NCBI GenBank assembly: GCA_035559775.1
Contig: DATMAU010000025.1
Span: forward strand, 1 to 64,000
Direction of reading: 5' to 3'
DNA: 64,000 nucleotides
DNA from: AG1 sp035559775
GTDB lineage: Archaea > Thermoproteota > Thermoprotei_A > Sulfolobales > AG1
Position numbers and translations under genes: made by a program. This document shows, in pieces, positions 1 through 7,920 of the stretch. Positions within the stretch are counted from its first letter, which is position 1. Every line of letters begins with the position of its first letter. The notes under the pieces were generated by a model. The model searched no databases and was not told the origin of the DNA. It was given only the letters and a program-made list of their open reading frames with translations.

Positions 1-315
1 GGTTTATAAGATAAGAGTTGATATTGAATCGTAGTTCTGTGGGGATATTATATAAGCTCTATATTTTTACGGAAATGCCAACCCACGATGAGGGTAGAGA
101 TAAAAACCCGAGTGGCAGGTTAAATAAGACCAGGATATAGATTTTCCCCACAGCTATGAACCAGAGCAAAGCTATGAAGAGAGAGCTGTGGGTAGAGATC
201 ACACCGAAAGAGTGGAGGTCGAGGATAAAGGATCCGATGAAAGGAGCTTTAGGGCTAGAAACCCGAGGTAAGAGCAGTTTATACCAAAAACACCAACTGC
301 AATGAAGCCTGAACC
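1..315 (+). repeat. Dispersed repeat family A, copy 1
   Basis: The best conserved part, about 211-315, is nearly identical to 32202-32305 and 49731-49840. The left part (from the GGTTTATA at position 1, through a TATATAA at 49-55) also matches 49580-49650, with an extra block of roughly 50 bases here near 70-125. One frame (about 150-299) reads like a protein tail containing MKGALGLETRG and ends at a TGA. The +1 frame continues with PTAMKPEP, similar to C-termini of crenarchaeal TnpB proteins. I infer a decayed 3' end of an IS200/IS605-type tnpB, or a solo omega-RNA-like element. The element may continue to the left of the window. The rest of 316-502 holds nothing I recognise. Confidence 0.7.
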
Positions 316-502
316 CCTGATGCTGGAGAGTATTTAATAATCATAGGATCAAGTATATTGTTTACAGATATCAAAATCGTCATATGCGGCTTCGACCTGT
401 TTGGTCAAAGATCCTGGGCCTGTGGGTAAAAATTCCTACTGCGTATGATCTATGTTATTGGTAAAATCCTGAGGAGTAGTAGTGGCTAGAACGGGTTGAA
501 TG

Positions 503-1720
503 TTATCTTGCAACGAGATCTATGTGTATTCTTAGGTAGTCCCTCAGATCCCTTGTGATCAGGAAGTTCCTCTTAACATGCTGGTGCCCATTGGCACCAA
601 GCATTCTCGCTAGCCATGGCTTCTTTATGAGCATTAGGGCTCTCTCGTAAGCATCCTCTATATTATTGACTAGATAGCCTGTCACGCCATCTATCACCTG
701 TAGCGGTATTCCTCCAGCTCTTCTCCCTATGACTGGTGTATATTTCCACAGGGCCTCGCTTACTGTTAGTCCAAAGCCTTCTCTTATTGATAGCTGGAAT
801 GCGAAGACCATGGATCTCTGGACAGCATTTACCAGAAGATCGTTATGCTCGTTTATAACATGCACATCGCTAAGACTCTCTATCTCTTTAAGAACCTCCC
901 TATAGATCCTTTCTCCTTCGGGGTCGTCGTCTGCAAAGGATCCTAGGAGCACTAGCTGTAGATTCTCTACCTTCTGTCTCAAAGCTTTATAAACCCTAAC
1001 CACTGATGGGTGATCCTTCCATGGGTCGAACCTGGCTACCTGTCCCACCAGGGGTTTCTCAGGATCTATCCCATATTTAGATATAATACTCTCGATCTCT
1101 GTCTGGCTCAGCGGTTTATTTTTATCGGTCAGAGGATCTATAGATGGGTGGGATATATAGATCTTAATCCCCCTGAGATCTCTAGGCACATATACACCAT
1201 GAGAGAATATAGCTGCATCATACATGGTCACAAAACCCCTTAGAAAGCTCCAGAACTGCTCGTTGGGATCCGAGAGGTCTATATGACACCTCCAAATCCA
1301 TTTCGAGCTCCCCTTATTTTTATAGGATATCAGGGCAGCAGGCTGTGGATCGTGGATCACTATTACATCGGCATCCGTATCAATTTTCCCAGCATTCATC
1401 TCGTTAGTCTCGAGATATTTCCTAATCATATCCCCTCCAAGCTTTAGCCCCTTATTACCCTGGAGAGCGTTGTGGAAACTCTTGGTCACCTCAAAGAACT
1501 CCTTATCCCCGCTTATCACCTCCCACCTAACCTTAAGCCCCAGAGAGTTTGCCAGGGGAACAACACTCCTAAGGATCTCGGCAACCCCTCCGCCTTTCCT
1601 TGTTGAGTTTATATGGAGAATCCTGGCTCCCTTTACATTCTCTGCCAGCTCCTTGATGTACTCGATCTCGTCTCTATCCACGATCCCGATATAATCCTCA
1701 ATCCTTCTAGTTATATCCAC
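503..1720 (-). CDS. treT: Trehalose synthase, GT4 glycosyltransferase (TreT type)
   Basis: The 405-residue protein is a GT-B fold glycosyltransferase of family GT4. The N-terminal HINSTRKGGGVAEIL block and the C-terminal REGFGLTVSEALW nucleotide-sugar motif match archaeal TreT, which reversibly makes trehalose from NDP-glucose and glucose; length fits the family (about 400-415). It acts in the cytosol in compatible-solute metabolism. The start is GTG at 1718-1720, with GGGAGG directly upstream. It lies 5 bases after the CBS-domain gene on the same strand, so the two are probably co-transcribed. The trehalose assignment rests on recognised similarity; a related GT4 phosphorylase-like enzyme is the main alternative. 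Confidence 0.85.
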   Translation of the reverse strand: MDITRRIEDYIGIVDRDEIEYIKELAENVKGARILHINSTRKGGGVAEILRSVVPLANSLGLKVRWEVISGDKEFFEVTKSFHNALQGNKGLKLGGDMIRKYLETNEMNAGKIDTDADVIVIHDPQPAALISYKNKGSSKWIWRCHIDLSDPNEQFWSFLRGFVTMYDAAIFSHGVYVPRDLRGIKIYISHPSIDPLTDKNKPLSQTEIESIISKYGIDPEKPLVGQVARFDPWKDHPSVVRVYKALRQKVENLQLVLLGSFADDDPEGERIYREVLKEIESLSDVHVINEHNDLLVNAVQRSMVFAFQLSIREGFGLTVSEALWKYTPVIGRRAGGIPLQVIDGVTGYLVNNIEDAYERALMLIKKPWLARMLGANGHQHVKRNFLITRDLRDYLRIHIDLVAR

Positions 1721-1725
1721 CCTCC

Positions 1726-2616
1726 CTACCCCATGGGATTTATATGTTCTCTCACCACCGTCCTTATCAGGCTCATCCTTGTTAAAACCCCTGTGAATCT
1801 TCCCTCCTTCTCGTTAACAACTGGTAGGAGCCCCACATCGCTGTCGATCATTGTATCTATAGCTCTGCCTATATCATCGCCCTCTCTAGCAATGATAGCT
1901 GGCGAGCTCATCACCTTAGCAACCCCCACTTTGCCAAGTATATCGGCGAAACCCACCTCAATATCTGTTCTCAGAAGCTCTATTATCTCTTCTGTCACGA
2001 GTGGTAGCTTGAGTATATCTTTTGCAGTAACAACACCAGCTGGTAAGCCCTTATCATTAAGAACAACAGCCTTACCCTTTGCACCTTCTATCATAGCCTC
2101 GGCAGCCCTCAAAGCGGTGTCTCTCACAGATACTAATGGGAAATCAGCCTCAAGCGCTCTTGACACCTCCTCTCCAAGGCTTTTTCCCTTGAAGAGTTTT
2201 AGCACGCGGGTCTCGTCGATCGCGCCTACATATGTGCCTAGATCATCTACTATTGGTATCATTGGTATGCTATTCTCACCCATATGTTTTATAACCGATA
2301 CTAAGGGGGTGTCTCGAGCCATTGTATAGGGTGCCTCGTCGGAGAAAAGGATCACTTTTTCTCTAAGAACCTTGGTTAAACCCCTCAGCTTAACCATCAT
2401 GGATCCTCTGAAGCCCAAGAGGATCTCGAGGATCCTAAGGGAGGTGATCACACCTCTAACTCTCCTCTCCCTATCTATTATAACAATCCTTCTGGGAGAT
2501 CTCTTTGCAGCCAGTATATCTAAAGCTATAGCTAACGGATCATCAACATAGCACGAAGGAACATCGATAAGAACATCGACAGCCTTTAGATCCTTGATCA
2601 GCTCGTATAAGCCCAT
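1726..2616 (-). CDS. Protein with four CBS motifs (two Bateman modules)
   Basis: This 296-residue soluble protein consists almost entirely of CBS motifs. Each repeat shows a hydrophobic strand followed by a GV(I/V)T or GVLT turn, for example VRGVITSLRIL near residue 55, YVGAID near 128, AGVVTAKDIL near 190 and FTGVLTRMSL near 278. CBS pairs usually bind adenosine nucleotides or SAM and act as energy sensors. No catalytic domain is attached. It is the first gene of a two-gene unit with the trehalose synthase, so an adenylate-sensing role in trehalose metabolism is possible but is only inference. ATG start at 2616. Confidence 0.85.
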   Translation of the reverse strand: MGLYELIKDLKAVDVLIDVPSCYVDDPLAIALDILAAKRSPRRIVIIDRERRVRGVITSLRILEILLGFRGSMMVKLRGLTKVLREKVILFSDEAPYTMARDTPLVSVIKHMGENSIPMIPIVDDLGTYVGAIDETRVLKLFKGKSLGEEVSRALEADFPLVSVRDTALRAAEAMIEGAKGKAVVLNDKGLPAGVVTAKDILKLPLVTEEIIELLRTDIEVGFADILGKVGVAKVMSSPAIIAREGDDIGRAIDTMIDSDVGLLPVVNEKEGRFTGVLTRMSLIRTVVREHINPMG

Positions 2617-2941
2617 AAATATAAACCCCTAGTAGTTATCTGGACGCACCTTATATCTACATGATCACCAATACTATATAGTCAAGCCTGGCTCGTGCTC
2701 CGAATACTATTCACAGCTTTTGAGACCTCATGATCACGAGTATCAGTTATGGAGGCATTAAAGTGGAGTGAAAAATTGTTCATTGACAAGAGTCTAATGG
2801 ATCTTTTTGCAATATAAATAAGAGAGCGTCTCATGGGGAGCTCTTTATTGTCGGGCTAATTCTAGAGTAAGGAAATGAAGTACCCGTGATCTGCGGAGGG
2901 TTTTTGAAAAGCGAAAATAGTATTGGTTGAAAGTGTTAAGG
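2617..2941. other. Intergenic region, no gene recognised
   Basis: This 325-base gap lies between the 5' end of the CBS gene and the 3' end of the aminotransferase gene, both on minus. It should contain the promoter of the CBS operon near its left end. A TATA-like AATATAAATA is present on plus near 2810-2822, but I see no open frame or RNA signature after it. Confidence 0.5.
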
Positions 2942-4117
2942 CTATGTATAGGTGCTTTCTATAGCTTCTATCACGCTCCCTATGTTAATCCTATACCCCA
3001 TATCTCTTAGAGCTCTTGCTAGCGCTGTGAAGGCTATGATCAGGTGGTTTCTAGATGCCTGGACACCCATATGCCCTATCCTTATAACCTTTCCCGCGAG
3101 CTTGCCCCAGCTTCCTGCTATCATTACGCCATATTTGTTCCACATGATCTCTCTCAACCTAGCTTCATCAACCCCTGTGGGGATCTCGATGGCTGTGACT
3201 GTTGGTGAAGAGTGTTCTCTAGACACTGGGTATGGTTTTAGCCCTGCTGCTTCGAGGGCTCTCCACGATGCCTCTCTAGCCTTTCTATGCCTTTCATAAA
3301 CGTTCTCAACTCCCTCCTCGAAGATCATGTTGAGAGCCTCGTCAAGAGCTCTTAGAAGAGGGTCTGAGAACGTGTATGGAAAGATCCCCTGCTTATCTAG
3401 ATACTCTCTCCAAAGCCTCAGGTTGAGGTAAAAGCCCTGGTAATTACTCCTATCGATCTCCTCCCAAGCGTGATTACTTATAGACATGATCGTGAGCCCT
3501 GGGGGTACGTTAAGAGCCTTTTGACTACCGCCTATTAGGATATCTATGCCAGGACCGTCAACATTTATAGGGACTCCTCCAATACTTGAGACAGCATCTA
3601 CAACAGTTATGATCCCAAAGCTTCTAGCTATTCTGGAAACCTCTTCAACAGGGTTTATAATAGCTGATGGCGTATCACAATGAACGATGGTGAGCATTCG
3701 GGCATCCTTATTCCTCTCGAGGGCTCTCTCAACATTACCAAGATCTATGCTTCTCCTCCAATCACCCTCGATAATCACCGGGACACCCCCATACATTTTC
3801 ACAAGATCAGCGAAACCCTCGCCAAAAACACCGTTAGAGACTACAAGCACCTTATCGCCACGCCTAACTATATTAGCTATGGCGGCCTCCAATCCTAGCA
3901 TGGCTTCGCCAACCATTGTATAGAGGTTACTTTTACCTATCCCCAATAGTCTTTTCAGCTTGTCAGAGACCCTTTTATAGAGTTCCAGAAAACCAGGATC
4001 GAGATCCGGGTTGGTCTCCTCACGTATCATGGCTATCCTTATCCTCATAGGGATCTCTGTAGGGCCGGGTGTGAGAATAAAACGGTCGGTGAAGAACCTG
4101 GGTAAGGATATCACCAT
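2942..4117 (-). CDS. Class V aminotransferase (serine-pyruvate / alanine-glyoxylate type)
   Basis: A 391-residue fold-type I PLP enzyme. It begins with the LTPGPTEIP signature of the alanine-glyoxylate/serine-pyruvate aminotransferase family. It has the VDAVSSIGG pyridine-binding Asp block (about residues 173-181) and the GGSQKALN Schiff-base lysine at about Lys200; the length is typical. It should transfer an amino group between serine or alanine and pyruvate or glyoxylate in the cytosol, linking glycine/serine metabolism. The exact substrate cannot be read from the sequence; phosphoserine or 2-aminoethylphosphonate relatives share these motifs. It is transcribed alone, with an ATG start at 4117 and gaps of more than 300 bases on both sides. 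Confidence 0.88.
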   Translation of the reverse strand: MVISLPRFFTDRFILTPGPTEIPMRIRIAMIREETNPDLDPGFLELYKRVSDKLKRLLGIGKSNLYTMVGEAMLGLEAAIANIVRRGDKVLVVSNGVFGEGFADLVKMYGGVPVIIEGDWRRSIDLGNVERALERNKDARMLTIVHCDTPSAIINPVEEVSRIARSFGIITVVDAVSSIGGVPINVDGPGIDILIGGSQKALNVPPGLTIMSISNHAWEEIDRSNYQGFYLNLRLWREYLDKQGIFPYTFSDPLLRALDEALNMIFEEGVENVYERHRKAREASWRALEAAGLKPYPVSREHSSPTVTAIEIPTGVDEARLREIMWNKYGVMIAGSWGKLAGKVIRIGHMGVQASRNHLIIAFTALARALRDMGYRINIGSVIEAIESTYT

Positions 4118-4481
4118 AGATCCTTTCCTAGTCAGTGCTTAAATCCCTACTCTATGGTCGTGGGAAAGCGATTCCAGTCCTCCATTATGATCGCTTGTTA
4201 TTCTCTGTCATCTAAAATAAGAAAGAGGCTATTACTGCTTTTAGCGATTCGCTCTCCTCTATATCCTAGAGATCTGCTTATCGTTATTCAGTTCTCATAG
4301 GCAGCATTATAATAAGCACCATACTAGATAGAAAGCAATTTAAGATCCTATGGATATAAGGGAGCAGGTTATTATATCTAGTGAGTGATGAGCTCGGGAG
4401 ATGTGAGTGGTGAGCATGGTCTTGAGTGCTGATCCGCCTTGGGTTTACTGTTGCGGGCTTCTTGTTCTTAACACAGCTGGT
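4118..4481. other. Intergenic region with candidate small RNA
   Basis: This 364-base gap lies between two minus-strand genes. Apart from the candidate C/D-box RNA at 4385-4432 and the aminotransferase promoter next to 4117, I see no open frame or repeat in it. Confidence 0.4.
4385..4432 (+). ncRNA. Candidate C/D-box sRNA
   Basis: A C box (GTGATGA, 4385-4391) and a D box (CTGA, 4429-4432) are 37 bases apart, the usual archaeal spacing. Between them lie plausible internal D'/C' elements (TGAG at 4403-4406, then TGGTGAG at 4408-4414). An AT-rich TATTATATC about 20 bases upstream could be a TATA box. Archaeal C/D sRNAs guide 2'-O-methylation of rRNA or tRNA. The internal boxes deviate from consensus and the flanking stem is weak, so this is a candidate only. 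Confidence 0.4.
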
Positions 4482-5117
4482 TTAAACGCTTAGCCTTATA
4501 TACTTCTCTATAAGGCCTTTAATGTGTTCGTTAGTAAGCACATATATTTCATGGTTTATGCTCCTGATCTTCTTGTCAGTGAAAAGATTGAATTCCTTCA
4601 TATCTCTGCTGATACCGGCTAAAATATGTATTGGATTATAGGATATGATCCTAGCTTTATTGTTACTAATACACATGGATGACAGGATCTCTGAGAGGAT
4701 CCCTCTGGAGATAGGGTTTGCTATAGCCTCTTCAAGCGTGCTTGGTCTCTTAGAAAATGCTTGATACCTGTAACTCCTAATCGGTCGAGACTCCCGGGAA
4801 GCTTCTCTATCCTTTCCCACCTCGATCCCTTTCTTGACCTTATAGATCATTTCCATTATGGTGCTAGGCCCAACGGATCTCGGGATCAATATTGGAGCCT
4901 CTACAGATGGTGAGGGTTCAATAGGGCGTTTATCCCTATACCTCCTCATAGTGAGGATCAGGGGTAACGGGTCTGTGATTTCAGAAGCTACAAGAAGATC
5001 TACGAGGTAGCTGTTATCACACGTGTCAAAATTAACTATCGTGAAGGGCCACCATATTAGGAAAAGTTTTCTAGACCTATAGATCTTTACTAACCTCTCA
5101 TGTGGTTTCAAGAACAT
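4482..5117 (-). CDS. Hypothetical protein, unrecognised
   Basis: I do not recognise this 211-residue protein. It has no obvious membrane segment, signal peptide or catalytic motif. The N-terminal third contains a Trp-rich block (LIWWPFTIVNF) and a conserved-looking CDNSY. The middle is rich in Arg, Lys and Pro (about residues 60-125), and the C-terminal third looks helical. ATG start at 5117. It stands alone, with more than 300 bases free on each side. Codon use resembles its neighbours, so it is probably a real, lineage-restricted gene. Confidence 0.55.
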   Translation of the reverse strand: MFLKPHERLVKIYRSRKLFLIWWPFTIVNFDTCDNSYLVDLLVASEITDPLPLILTMRRYRDKRPIEPSPSVEAPILIPRSVGPSTIMEMIYKVKKGIEVGKDREASRESRPIRSYRYQAFSKRPSTLEEAIANPISRGILSEILSSMCISNNKARIISYNPIHILAGISRDMKEFNLFTDKKIRSINHEIYVLTNEHIKGLIEKYIRLSV

Positions 5118-5418
5118 GGCTTATCTAAATATAGTTATGTCTAGTAATAAAAACACCCGAACCTGGATCTTGACTGTATATTATAGGAAACACATGATTA
5201 TTGTAGATCTAGGTATTTTCCTTCGGCTATTATATTAAATATTGTAAATAGATATCTAGAGACTCCCACAAGCTTAGGTAGGGCTATGGTTTCCTGAGCA
5301 TTAATTATAATAATGCTTTGCCACTATGATCTTTCGGGATTGATGGTCTTCTTGCCACTATGCAAGTCCTGAATAGCTATCATATTGCTTGTTTTGGAGC
5401 GCTTAAGATGAGGAAGAT
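5118..5418. other. Intergenic region with an AT-rich hairpin
   Basis: The gap contains a perfect 7-bp inverted repeat, AGCATTA (5297-5303) and TAATGCT (5311-5317), around a 7-base loop. It lies downstream of the CDF exporter gene (minus) and may belong to its 3' end. No gene is seen. Confidence 0.4.
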
Positions 5419-6363
5419 CTATTCATCCATAGAACTCACTTCTCTGTATATCTTATCCCTATCACGGTCGTCTATAGGCTCGCTGGAGAACTGGACAATC
5501 ACGTTCTTGATTCTTGGGTCAATGCTTGTTATCTCCCTTATTATTCTCTCCCTCAATGCCTCGAGGGCGTCTATGCTTTTCCTCGGGTCAACCCCTATTG
5601 TTGCCATTATTACAATGTTATCTGGGGTTAATACGTAGCTCTTCAGGTCGTCTATATCGACAACATCAGAGATCCTTGATATCCTATTGAGAACCTTGAG
5701 CATCACATCTCTGGGAGCGGATCTCCCAATAAGGATCTCTATGTTTTTGTAGATAACATATGCAGATGCCATGATTATTATAGCGACGATCACTATAGAT
5801 GCTATAACATCTGCTATACTAGTTATCCCAATCATATATAGTGAGGCAAGAGCAATGGCGTTCCCGCTAAACGAGAATAAGTCCTCAAGGATGAGTGCCA
5901 TGAATAAGGGTCTCATCTTAGACGATGGGTTCCTCCAGGCATCTCTCGCCATAAATATGAAGAGTAGTATACCTACATCCATGAATGTCGCTATAGCTAG
6001 TAGATAAGCTCCGCTGATCACATCTCCATATAGCCTTCCTCCCTCATGGAGCGCCTCATAAGCCTGGGTTAGTATGTTGTTCGCTATAGCTCCTACCAGG
6101 ATCGAGATCGAGATTATGCTAGCTATATAGGGAAACCTACCAAAGCCGAAGGGGTATTTTGGCGAGGGTTTCTTATTAACAATTATATATGATGCTAGGT
6201 ATAGTATAAAGCTGTTAACAACATCGCCCACCGAGTGGAGTGTCTCGGCATAGATTGCTAGAGAGCCTACTATGATAAAGGCTATCAGTTTAGTAGTTGC
6301 CTGGACGGCATTTAGAAGAACAGATCCTAGAAAGACGAGGGGTGTTCTCCCGGAGGTCGACAT
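5419..6363 (-). CDS. Cation diffusion facilitator (CDF) family metal exporter
   Basis: A six-helix CDF transporter with a cytosolic C-terminal domain. TM2 carries AETLHSVGDVVNSF, whose His and Asp are the usual metal-site positions. The second site in TM5 reads LEDLFSFSGNAIAL, not a plain HxxxD, so metal choice (Zn, Mn, Fe or Co) is unclear. It should exchange divalent metal for protons at the cell membrane. The frame is open up to a GTG at 6432, but I prefer ATG 6363 (about 314 residues). GGTGG lies 8 bases upstream of it, and a TATA-like GATATAAAGG near 6445-6455 would place the transcript start downstream of 6432. Confidence 0.85.
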   Translation of the reverse strand: MSTSGRTPLVFLGSVLLNAVQATTKLIAFIIVGSLAIYAETLHSVGDVVNSFILYLASYIIVNKKPSPKYPFGFGRFPYIASIISISILVGAIANNILTQAYEALHEGGRLYGDVISGAYLLAIATFMDVGILLFIFMARDAWRNPSSKMRPLFMALILEDLFSFSGNAIALASLYMIGITSIADVIASIVIVAIIIMASAYVIYKNIEILIGRSAPRDVMLKVLNRISRISDVVDIDDLKSYVLTPDNIVIMATIGVDPRKSIDALEALRERIIREITSIDPRIKNVIVQFSSEPIDDRDRDKIYREVSSMDE

Positions 6364-6630
6364 ATGTTTGTTCCACCATATAGCCAAAATAATGTTGGTC
6401 TTGGGGGCTATTAAACATAAAACTCTAACCACTCTAACTGGTTCCTTTATATCACACCTAACGATTTAAGACTAGCCTATAGCCTCACGATCCGCATAAT
6501 GCGTATACCATGCCTAAACATATAGAGCAACTGTAGTTGTATACTTGAGGGCTTGTGTGGTGGCAGGGCTAGTAATCCTTAGCTCTATATACTAGCATTA
6601 GTAGAGAGATTAGAGCATACTTGGTTAGTG

Positions 6631-7821
6631 CTACTTAAACATAGAGGCAACTATGCCTGGGAGATCCATATATACATATCTAACCCCAGCCAGTTTTGGG
6701 AGATAGAAAGCAGCCTTTGCCGATGGTGTCGCTATACATCTATACCCCAGGGTATTGAGGGGCGAGATGACCCCACAGATCCCGGCGAACACATTTACTC
6801 CTCTTGATGTCAAGAGATCTATTAGGCCTCTTCTAGACAGCTCTTCATATACGTGGTGTGATGTGAACACCCATACAGGCTTGATCGCGTTGGCGTTTTT
6901 CTCAACAATAAGTCTGGCTAGATCCTCTATGAGCTCTATAGAGGCGTGTGGGCAGCCTATGAGTGCTGCATCGACCTCGCTGCATATAGTGTCTTCCGAG
7001 GCTCTTCTGAGATCCTTATCATCTATGGAGATTCTCTCGATATTGTTAAGAGATCCCTGGATCTCTAGCGAGTCTGGGGAGAGCCCATCGATCACTACTA
7101 GACCCATACCACCGCTGGAACCCGCAGCTGCTAGGAATGCTTTCACTTCCTCATGGCTTTTAGGTTTTAAGCCAACCACATATGGGATCTTTTCTCCGAC
7201 CATCTCGCCAACTACTAATCCTGCGAGACCATAGTCAACAATGCTTCTCATTCTCGCCTCTATCTTGACTAGGATCTGTGGCTTTCTATTCTCATCAACC
7301 AGCAATCCCGCTCTATAAGTCTTACCCAGGATTGCTTCGAATAGGGCTAGAAGACCGCTCTCTCTATTGCTCCTGGCACCATAGATGCTGTTAGCGATCA
7401 GGACAGCGTTGCTCTCAGCCCATGCGAGGATCTCACCTGCTCTCGGCTCCCTATAATAGTAAGGAGTACATGTGAACCCGCTGACACCCATCTCTTTAAA
7501 TATCCCTAGGATCTCTCTCTGCCCCTGTATAAAGGGGGCACCATAGTTGAAGTAATAGCTGCTATCATCATCAACAGAGCCCGGGTTAGCTGTAGTGTAT
7601 ACGCTGAACCTAGCACCACCGTCGCGTAGGTCTCTCAAGAGGGAGAGTCCTGCCTCACCTATATTGCCATAACCAACCCCCGAGATATGGGCATGGGATA
7701 TGGGTATAAGCCTATCAGCCCCCATGACCTCTCCAACCTTTACAACTACCTTTATAGCCTTCTCAAGGACCCAGCCGGCTTCCCCCTCATAGATCCTTTC
7801 CTCCTCTTTCGACAAATACAT
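6631..7821 (-). CDS. Aconitase X catalytic subunit; probable phosphomevalonate dehydratase large subunit
   Basis: A 396-residue aconitase X (AcnX) domain protein. The N-terminal ISHAHISGVGYGNIG block and the Cys-bearing blocks GFTCTPYY (Cys118), IGCPHAS and AGICGV supply likely 4Fe-4S ligands. In archaea the AcnX large subunit pairs with a small DUF126 subunit to dehydrate 5-phosphomevalonate to trans-anhydromevalonate phosphate in the modified mevalonate route to isoprenoid lipids. The small subunit is not adjacent and is not seen in this window, which is unusual because the pair is often contiguous. A 3-hydroxyproline dehydratase role is the alternative within the family. Confidence 0.85.
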   Translation of the reverse strand: MYLSKEEERIYEGEAGWVLEKAIKVVVKVGEVMGADRLIPISHAHISGVGYGNIGEAGLSLLRDLRDGGARFSVYTTANPGSVDDDSSYYFNYGAPFIQGQREILGIFKEMGVSGFTCTPYYYREPRAGEILAWAESNAVLIANSIYGARSNRESGLLALFEAILGKTYRAGLLVDENRKPQILVKIEARMRSIVDYGLAGLVVGEMVGEKIPYVVGLKPKSHEEVKAFLAAAGSSGGMGLVVIDGLSPDSLEIQGSLNNIERISIDDKDLRRASEDTICSEVDAALIGCPHASIELIEDLARLIVEKNANAIKPVWVFTSHHVYEELSRRGLIDLLTSRGVNVFAGICGVISPLNTLGYRCIATPSAKAAFYLPKLAGVRYVYMDLPGIVASMFK

Positions 7822-7920
7822 AGGGACTCCTAGTATAAAAGAGCTAAGGCTGGATAATAGTATAACGGTTTATTAGGATCCCTTGCTAGGTATAACGATC
7901 CCTGAGAAGTTTTTAAACAC

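Noticed and set aside
1613..2329. 238-residue plus-strand frame
   Set aside because: Shadow of the CBS-protein gene on the opposite strand; Ser/Pro/Ile-rich composition typical of antisense reading.
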